DNA from: an uncultured bacterium
GTDB lineage: Bacteria > Acidobacteriota > UBA890
Reading direction: 5' to 3'
NCBI GenBank assembly: GCA_937922775.1
Contig: CALAKE010000133.1
Span: 1-7,678, forward strand
DNA: 7,678 nucleotides
Part shown: positions 1 through 3,976 of the stretch, piece after piece
How the letters are laid out: each line of letters starts with the position of its first letter
Position numbering within the stretch: the first letter of the stretch is position 1
Program-made: the position numbers and the translations under genes
The notes under the pieces: generated by a model
What the model saw: only the letters and a program-made list of their open reading frames with translations
Databases searched by the model: none
Told to the model about the DNA's origin: nothing

Positions 1-1
1 G

Positions 2-256
2 GAGGGCATCCTACGGGTATCGTTGGCCAAGGCAGCCGTTGACCGAATGGCTACCGGCTCCACACCGGGCAGAGCAGGTAGCTCCGCGCTTGCCCGACTG
101 GGCAGGGTGCACGGGCACGCCGGCCTGATTCTCGTGGACCGAAGAGGTAGGGCGTCCGCTGTTTTCAACACCCCGCGGATGGCTCGCGGATTGGCGACCG
201 AGAAGGACGGCCTGCGAATCGGCATCGACGGGACACTGCGACGATCCTATTTGTAG
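2..256 (+). CDS. Isoaspartyl peptidase/L-asparaginase family protein, C-terminal end (partial)
   Basis: The 5' part lies outside the window; the frame is open from base 2 and gives the last 84 residues before a TAG stop. The segment opens with GEGILR-like sequence (EGILRVSLAKAA), matching the stretch just after the TGTG loop in plant-type asparaginases such as E. coli IaaA (GEVFIR). It continues with HGHAGLILVDRRGRASAVFNT and PRMARG, matching the family's C-terminal strands (GGLIAID..GNVALPFNT..MYRA). These enzymes are Ntn-hydrolases that self-cleave before a catalytic Thr and hydrolyse isoaspartyl dipeptides or asparagine. The Thr and the cleavage site would be upstream of the window, so activity cannot be judged. 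The usual GGxGG before the LI strand reads HGHAG here. The gene end overlaps the convergent methyltransferase gene by 10 nt. An ATG at 23 is internal, not the true start. Confidence 0.85.
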   Translation, partial: EGILRVSLAKAAVDRMATGSTPGRAGSSALARLGRVHGHAGLILVDRRGRASAVFNTPRMARGLATEKDGLRIGIDGTLRRSYL

Positions 257-1071
257 CCCACGATGTAGGCGATCCAGGAATCGGTATTTTCGGCGGTTTC
301 CTGCCGGGTGTAGACACCGTCACCATCGCCGTCCTCGTCGATACCCTCCCAGTAAGCCTCGCTGCCAGCGAAGCCTGCGTCCTCGAGAATCTCGCGAAGC
401 TCGGGCAACGTCCACAGTCGCCAATCGTAGGTGAACGCCTTTTCGATACGTTTGCCTTTCGGTAGATCGAAATGGATATAGCAAACCATCCGCCCCTGGA
501 TGGGATCGAATTCGTCCTGGTCCCAAACGTAGGAGAAATCTTCGTGTTCTGTCGTTTCCTCGATGAGTTGCTGCGCCTCGGGCCCGCCGTAGAGGTCGAG
601 CACGAACAGGCCTTCATCCCGGAGGTTAGCGTGAGCCCGCCTGAAGTACTGCAACATCTGGCGGCGCTTCTGAAACGTGAAATAGGAAAAATTGAACGCC
701 GCGATGATGTCCACCGGTGGATCCTGGCGGTCGAGCACATTGCCTTGGACAAGCGCCAAGCGGGCTCGCTGAGCTTCCGTCAATCGGGCCGCGTTGTGCC
801 TCGCGCCCCACTCGAGCGGCTCGTTGTCCAAGTCGATGGCCCAGGCGGAGTTGTTTTCGTTGTCGGCAACCCATGAGCTGGCCAAGTACGCCGTCCCGCC
901 GAAATCCTCGCGCAAAAGGCGCGGGGGCCTGCCGTAGCGCTCATGGAAGGTATTCTGCAGGAACTCGATGTCGGCCTCGGGTTCCTGTACCGAGAGCTGG
1001 TAGAGTTCGTGCCTGTCTGGCTTACGTCTTTTCGGTTTCTTGCGCTTCGGTCGCCGGTTCTTAGGGGTCAT
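247..1071 (-). CDS. Class I SAM-dependent methyltransferase with basic N-terminal tail
   Basis: A 274-residue protein with a Rossmann-type methyltransferase fold. The SAM-binding glycine loop is EDFGGTAYL (residues 55-63). The acidic ribose-binding strand end is AIDLD (78-82), followed by VQGNVLD (108-114) and the motif IV-like AFNFSYF (125-131). The pattern LREDFGGTA, then DLDNEPLEWGARHN, and the ending YWEG...WIAYIVG are typical of a widespread bacterial family whose substrate is, to my knowledge, not established. Residues 4-20 are almost all Lys/Arg/Pro, suggesting contact with RNA, DNA or another polyanion; this is inference. Residues 247-258 (DGDGDGVYTRQE) fit the 12-residue EF-hand calcium loop pattern. 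The ATG is preceded by AGAGGA with 5-nt spacing. The gene is divergent from the DUF72 gene across 93 bp and convergent with the asparaginase-family gene. Methyltransferase identity is firm; the substrate is unknown. Confidence 0.88.
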   Translation of the reverse strand: MTPKNRRPKRKKPKRRKPDRHELYQLSVQEPEADIEFLQNTFHERYGRPPRLLREDFGGTAYLASSWVADNENNSAWAIDLDNEPLEWGARHNAARLTEAQRARLALVQGNVLDRQDPPVDIIAAFNFSYFTFQKRRQMLQYFRRAHANLRDEGLFVLDLYGGPEAQQLIEETTEHEDFSYVWDQDEFDPIQGRMVCYIHFDLPKGKRIEKAFTYDWRLWTLPELREILEDAGFAGSEAYWEGIDEDGDGDGVYTRQETAENTDSWIAYIVGYK

Positions 1072-1099
1072 GTGAATCCTCTTTCTCAGAACGGGCAGC

Positions 1100-1119
1100 G
1101 GTGGCTGTCAGCGGCCACC
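1100..1119. repeat. Short inverted repeat in divergent intergenic region
   Basis: GGTGGC at 1100-1105 and GCCACC at 1114-1119 are perfect 6-bp inverted arms around an 8-nt centre. The repeat lies in the 93-bp region between the divergent methyltransferase and DUF72 genes, where promoters must sit. It could be an operator or an mRNA hairpin in the leader of either gene. A 6-bp stem arises easily by chance in GC-rich DNA, so support is weak. No clear -35/-10 pair was recognised in this region. Confidence 0.25.
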
Positions 1120-1164
1120 TCCTACCGGCGATGCGGAAGGCCGTAGACACGGAGGCAATGCCCC

Positions 1165-2004
1165 ATGGGTGAGCTTCAGTACGGCACCGCCAGCTGGTCG
1201 GAGGAGAGCTGGGAGGGTGTCTTCTATCCCAAAGGTACCGCCCCCGGTGACTACCTGACCTACTACGCCAGCCAGTTTACTACCGTAGAGGCCAACGTCA
1301 CCTACTACAGAATCCCCAGCAGGGAAATGGTCAGCGGCTGGGACCGCAAGACGCCGGATGACTTCACGCTGGCCGCCAAGTTCCCGCGCTCGATCGTCCA
1401 TGCGGGGAAGGGGCCGAGACCGGACGCCGGCGTACTGCTCGATCCCGACAAAACGGGCGGCGATCTCGAACAGTTCCTCGAGGCCATGGACCTGCTCGGT
1501 GCGAAGTGTGGTCCTCTGGTGTTGCAGTTTCCCTATTTCAACAAACAGGCTTTCACCAGCTCCGCGCCATTTCTGGCTCGTCTCGATTTGTTCCTCGCGG
1601 GGCTGCCCGATCGTTTCCGCTATGCCGTGGAGATCCGCAACCGCAACTGGCTGACGGCGGATCTTTGCGACATCCTGCGCAGCCACCGTACCGCCCTGGT
1701 CATGACCGACTTGTCCTACATGCCTCACCCCGCGGATGTCGCCAAGCAGATCGATGTCGTCACGACCGATTTTGTCTATGGGCGTCTCATCGGTGATCGA
1801 AAGGCCATCGATGCGGTGACCACGACATTCGACCGTGTCGTGCTGGATCAAACCTCACGCCTACGTCGTTGGGCTGACCTCCTGGGCAAGTTGTTGCCTG
1901 GAGTCAACGCCGCATTCCTCTACGCCAACAACCACTACGCAGGTCACGCCCCTGACACGATCCGAGAGGTCGCCGCGATGATCGAGAGAAGCGCTGCGGG
2001 CTAA
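1165..2004 (+). CDS. DUF72 domain-containing protein (YecE-like)
   Basis: A 279-residue protein spanning the whole DUF72 fold, which is a TIM barrel in solved members of the family. Family landmarks in order are YGTASWSEESWEGVFYP (residues 6-22), FTTVEANVTYYRIP (38-51), FTLAAKFPRSIVH (67-79), GPLVLQFPYF (116-125), YAVEIRNRNW (153-162), FVYGRLIG (203-210) and AFLYANNHYAGHA (250-262). Their position and order match intact homologues, so nothing is truncated. The biochemical role of DUF72 is not established, and this window adds no functional clue because the neighbours are unrelated. The ATG at 1165 has GGAGG at 1151-1155, nine nucleotides upstream. An out-of-frame ATG lies between them at 1158. 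The gene ends 3 nt before the convergent membrane protein gene. Confidence 0.92.
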   Translation: MGELQYGTASWSEESWEGVFYPKGTAPGDYLTYYASQFTTVEANVTYYRIPSREMVSGWDRKTPDDFTLAAKFPRSIVHAGKGPRPDAGVLLDPDKTGGDLEQFLEAMDLLGAKCGPLVLQFPYFNKQAFTSSAPFLARLDLFLAGLPDRFRYAVEIRNRNWLTADLCDILRSHRTALVMTDLSYMPHPADVAKQIDVVTTDFVYGRLIGDRKAIDAVTTTFDRVVLDQTSRLRRWADLLGKLLPGVNAAFLYANNHYAGHAPDTIREVAAMIERSAAG

Positions 2005-2007
2005 TTT

Positions 2008-2493
2008 TCAGCCTCGATGCGCACCGGGCTGCTGCAGGAGCCATTCTTCCACGGAATGTGGGCGTGGCCACGCCACCAACATCGCGATCAGCGCCACCGC
2101 TGAGAGAGTAACGGCCCACAGCCAGCTGCCGGTCAATAGCGACAGAACGAGGCCGATGACGCCGCAAGCCTCACGCATCGCGAAGCCGACAATCACACCC
2201 TGGGAATACGACTGTAGAGCTACCTCAGCGCCGGAGTCCTGCCCTATCGCCGCAGCCTTCGCGCGCAGCACACGGGTGAGCATCTCGGCTGCGGGCAGGG
2301 TCGCAAGGGCTACGACCGCGATGACCGTCGTGATTGTGGGATCGATCGCGGCGAGGGCTTGAAACCCGAGAAGCTCGACCAAAGCCCAGGCCAGGCCGGC
2401 GTAGATCAGCAAGCTCGAGGCGAACGCAAAGCAGATCATCTGCAAGCTCCTGACCTGTCGATCGATTCTCTTGCTGATGCCTTCATGGCTCAT
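2008..2493 (-). CDS. Small four-helix membrane protein of unknown function
   Basis: I do not recognise a named family. From the chosen ATG the protein has 161 residues. A short charged N-terminus (MSHEGISKRIDRQ) is followed by four hydrophobic segments at about 18-39, 54-74, 99-120 and 122-142, and a hydrophilic C-terminal tail with EEWLLQQ. Helix 3 carries an Arg-Glu pair (R107, E108) in FAMREACGVIGLVL, unusual in a membrane helix. The pattern of a carboxylate followed by a small-residue GLVL stretch faintly recalls c-subunit-like and other small conserved bacterial inner-membrane proteins, but I would not assign a function. The start at 2493 is preferred over the longer reading frame from 2595 because GGAG lies nine nucleotides upstream. 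In addition, the extra 34 residues are proline/arginine-rich and lie in the divergent promoter region shared with proline dehydrogenase. Confidence 0.75.
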   Translation of the reverse strand: MSHEGISKRIDRQVRSLQMICFAFASSLLIYAGLAWALVELLGFQALAAIDPTITTVIAVVALATLPAAEMLTRVLRAKAAAIGQDSGAEVALQSYSQGVIVGFAMREACGVIGLVLSLLTGSWLWAVTLSAVALIAMLVAWPRPHSVEEWLLQQPGAHRG

Positions 2494-2502
2494 CGAGGTG
2501 GT

Positions 2503-2506
2503 CTCC
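2503..2506 (-). promoter_or_regulatory. Ribosome binding site selecting the membrane protein start
   Basis: The minus strand reads GGAG here, nine nucleotides before the ATG at 2493-2491. It supports the 161-residue form over the in-frame upstream ATG at 2595. Confidence 0.5.
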
Positions 2507-2569
2507 GGTTGCGGGAATGGCGGGACGAACGAGCCGAGGCCACGAGCCCGTCCACGCACGTCGAGCATG

Positions 2570-2575
2570 TATGAT
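2570..2575 (+). promoter_or_regulatory. Possible -10 element upstream of proline dehydrogenase
   Basis: TATGAT matches the sigma-70 -10 consensus at five of six positions and sits about 30 nt before the proline dehydrogenase start at 2606. No convincing -35 is seen at the right distance. The 112-bp region also has to serve the divergent membrane protein gene. Confidence 0.25.
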
Positions 2576-2605
2576 AGCGGACACCTTTCATCCACAGGCT
2601 ATCCA

Positions 2606-3505
2606 ATGAATGTTTTCGACCGACTGGTGACATCCTCGCTTCCACTGGTGCCCAAGCCCATTGTGCGGCGCATCGCGCGCTCCTACATCGCCGGAGAGAC
2701 GCTCGACGACCTGATCCGTGTCGCTCGTGATCTGAACGGGGATGGACTCATGGTGGCCACCAGCATCCTCGGGGAGTTCGTGAAGGAGAAGGAAGAGTCG
2801 GAACAAGCTGTGCGCGACTACCAGGAGGTTCTGGAGGCGATTGCAGGGCACCGTCTCGATAGCAACATCCACATCAAGCTCACACACTTCGGCTTGAAGC
2901 TGGACAAGAATTTTTCCCGCGACAACTTGCGCGTCCTGCTCCAGTCGGCCGCGAGCTACCCAAACTTCGTTCGCATCGACATGGAGGACGCATCGTGCAC
3001 CACCGATACCCTGGATGTTTACTACCAGGTTCGGGAGGAGTTCGAAAACGTCGGGGTGGTGATTCAGGCTCGCTTGCACCGGAGCCTTGACGATGTGCGC
3101 GCTCTCGCCAAGGTCAGGGCGAACGTACGCCTGTGCAAGGGCATCTATATCGAGCCCCCTGACATTGCCTGCACCGACGCTGGGGAAATCCGTGAGAGCT
3201 ACATCAGATTGCTAGAGGAGATGCTGGGGGCTGGATGCTACGTCGGGATTGCTACCCACGATGAGATCCTCGTACGAGAGGCCTTTCGAATTATCGATCG
3301 CTTGGGGTTGGAATCCAGCGCCTACGAGTTCCAAATGTTGCACGGAGTTCTGCCGGATCTTCGCCGGGCGATCCTGGACGAAGGCCACCGTGTGCGTGTT
3401 GGCGTACCCTTCGGGCCGAGTTGGTACGCCTACTCAATTCGTCGCCTGCGCAAGAATCCGACGATCGCGCGATACGTGATGAAAGCGATGCTGAGCGGGG
3501 GCTAG
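2606..3505 (+). CDS. Proline dehydrogenase family protein (monofunctional, FAD-dependent)
   Basis: A 299-residue protein, the usual length for monofunctional bacterial proline dehydrogenases, which oxidise L-proline to pyrroline-5-carboxylate with FAD and pass electrons to the quinone pool. Landmarks are LGEFV (55-59), KLTHFGLKLD (91-100), VRIDMEDAS (122-130), VIQARLHRS (152-160), VRLCKGIY (174-181), GIATHDE (214-220), YEFQMLHGV (240-248) and VGVPFGPSWYAYSIRRL (265-281). The paired Arg that binds the substrate carboxylate (R279, R280) and the nearby Tyr (Y276) are kept. The tyrosine expected in the R-[IV]-Y-x-P motif is Gly (G266). The start at 2606 matches the start of family homologues. In-frame ATGs at 2567 and 2471 would add unsupported residues, although no strong ribosome binding site precedes 2606. 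No P5C dehydrogenase gene is in the window, so the second catabolic step is encoded elsewhere. Confidence 0.9.
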   Translation: MNVFDRLVTSSLPLVPKPIVRRIARSYIAGETLDDLIRVARDLNGDGLMVATSILGEFVKEKEESEQAVRDYQEVLEAIAGHRLDSNIHIKLTHFGLKLDKNFSRDNLRVLLQSAASYPNFVRIDMEDASCTTDTLDVYYQVREEFENVGVVIQARLHRSLDDVRALAKVRANVRLCKGIYIEPPDIACTDAGEIRESYIRLLEEMLGAGCYVGIATHDEILVREAFRIIDRLGLESSAYEFQMLHGVLPDLRRAILDEGHRVRVGVPFGPSWYAYSIRRLRKNPTIARYVMKAMLSGG

Positions 3506-3543
3506 CCCGGACTGAGAATTTCCCCGGCGACTGGGTCTCTCAG
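3499..3543. terminator. Weak inverted repeats between convergent gene ends
   Basis: A palindrome GGGCTAGCCC (3499-3508) covers the proline dehydrogenase stop. CTGAGA (3512-3517) pairs with TCTCAG (3538-3543), which overlaps the stop codon of the convergent metallopeptidase gene, leaving a 20-nt loop. CGGGG at 3496-3500 can also pair with CCCCG at 3522-3526. There is no T-run on either side, so this is not a classical intrinsic terminator; at best it is a bidirectional structure separating converging transcripts. Confidence 0.2.
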
Positions 3544-3908
3544 AATGGGAGATCCTCCTCTTTTAGCCCGAAATGGTGGCCAAGCTCGTGAAGCACGGTT
3601 TCCCGGACCATCCGCAGGACGTCCTGCCGCGAGCGCGCAACCCGCAGGATCGGTCCGCGATAAATCACGATGCGGTCGGGTAGGGCGGAGTAGAAGACAC
3701 TCCGCTCGTCGAGAGGGACCCCCTGATAGAGTCCGAGCAACTCACTACCCGTAGCCGGATTGATCCCGACAGCCGCCAGATCCGCGTCGCTGGCCTCTTC
3801 CTCAACGACGACCGCTACGTTGTCAAGTCGTCTTGCCCACTCCTCGGGTAACCCGTCGAGTGCTTCTGCGACAAGCTCTCGAAACCTCGCGAGTGAGGTG
3901 GACGGCAT
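3540..3908 (-). CDS. Small zincin-like metallopeptidase family protein
   Basis: A 122-residue protein of the minimal zincin family (Pfam Zincin_1 type), which usually has about 110-140 residues. The C-terminus carries HELGHHFGLKEEDL: H107 and H111 as zinc ligands, E108 as catalytic base, and E117 in the position of the third ligand (HExxHxxGxxE). The preceding segment LYQGVPLDERS, DRIVIYRGPILR, and VRETVLHE follows the family pattern. There is no signal peptide or membrane segment, so the protein should be cytoplasmic. Physiological substrates of this family are, to my knowledge, unknown. The ATG at 3908 was chosen over 3959 because GGGAG lies seven nucleotides upstream, and the longer form would run into the promoter of the divergent fusion gene. 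The stop is 34 nt from that of the convergent proline dehydrogenase. Confidence 0.9.
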   Translation of the reverse strand: MPSTSLARFRELVAEALDGLPEEWARRLDNVAVVVEEEASDADLAAVGINPATGSELLGLYQGVPLDERSVFYSALPDRIVIYRGPILRVARSRQDVLRMVRETVLHELGHHFGLKEEDLPF

Positions 3909-3915
3909 GTTGGAT

Positions 3916-3920
3916 CTCCC
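3916..3920 (-). promoter_or_regulatory. Ribosome binding site selecting the metallopeptidase start
   Basis: The minus strand reads GGGAG, seven nucleotides before the ATG at 3908-3906. It fixes the start of the 122-residue protein and argues against the upstream in-frame ATG at 3959. Confidence 0.6.
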
Positions 3921-3962
3921 TTCAGATCGGGGCAAGAAGAGGAAACTTGCGTCGGGCAAAGT

Positions 3963-3968
3963 TATACT
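3963..3968 (+). promoter_or_regulatory. Possible -10 element immediately before the fusion gene
   Basis: TATACT matches the -10 consensus at five of six positions and ends 8 nt before the ATG at 3977. Transcription from it would begin at or next to the start codon, giving a leaderless mRNA. No Shine-Dalgarno sequence precedes that ATG (the region reads as pyrimidine-rich ctcctcc), which agrees with this idea. No good -35 is seen at 16-18 bp spacing, so the call is tentative. Confidence 0.3.
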
Positions 3969-3976
3969 CCTCCGTC

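Noticed and set aside
2471..2605. 45-residue N-terminal extension of proline dehydrogenase
   Set aside because: It would overlap the divergent membrane protein gene and the shared promoter region, has low-complexity Arg/Pro sequence, and homologues begin near the ATG at 2606.
3833..3976. Upstream ATG extension of the fusion protein
   Set aside because: It overlaps the metallopeptidase gene antisense, and its translation has no similarity to the start of acyl-CoA synthetases.
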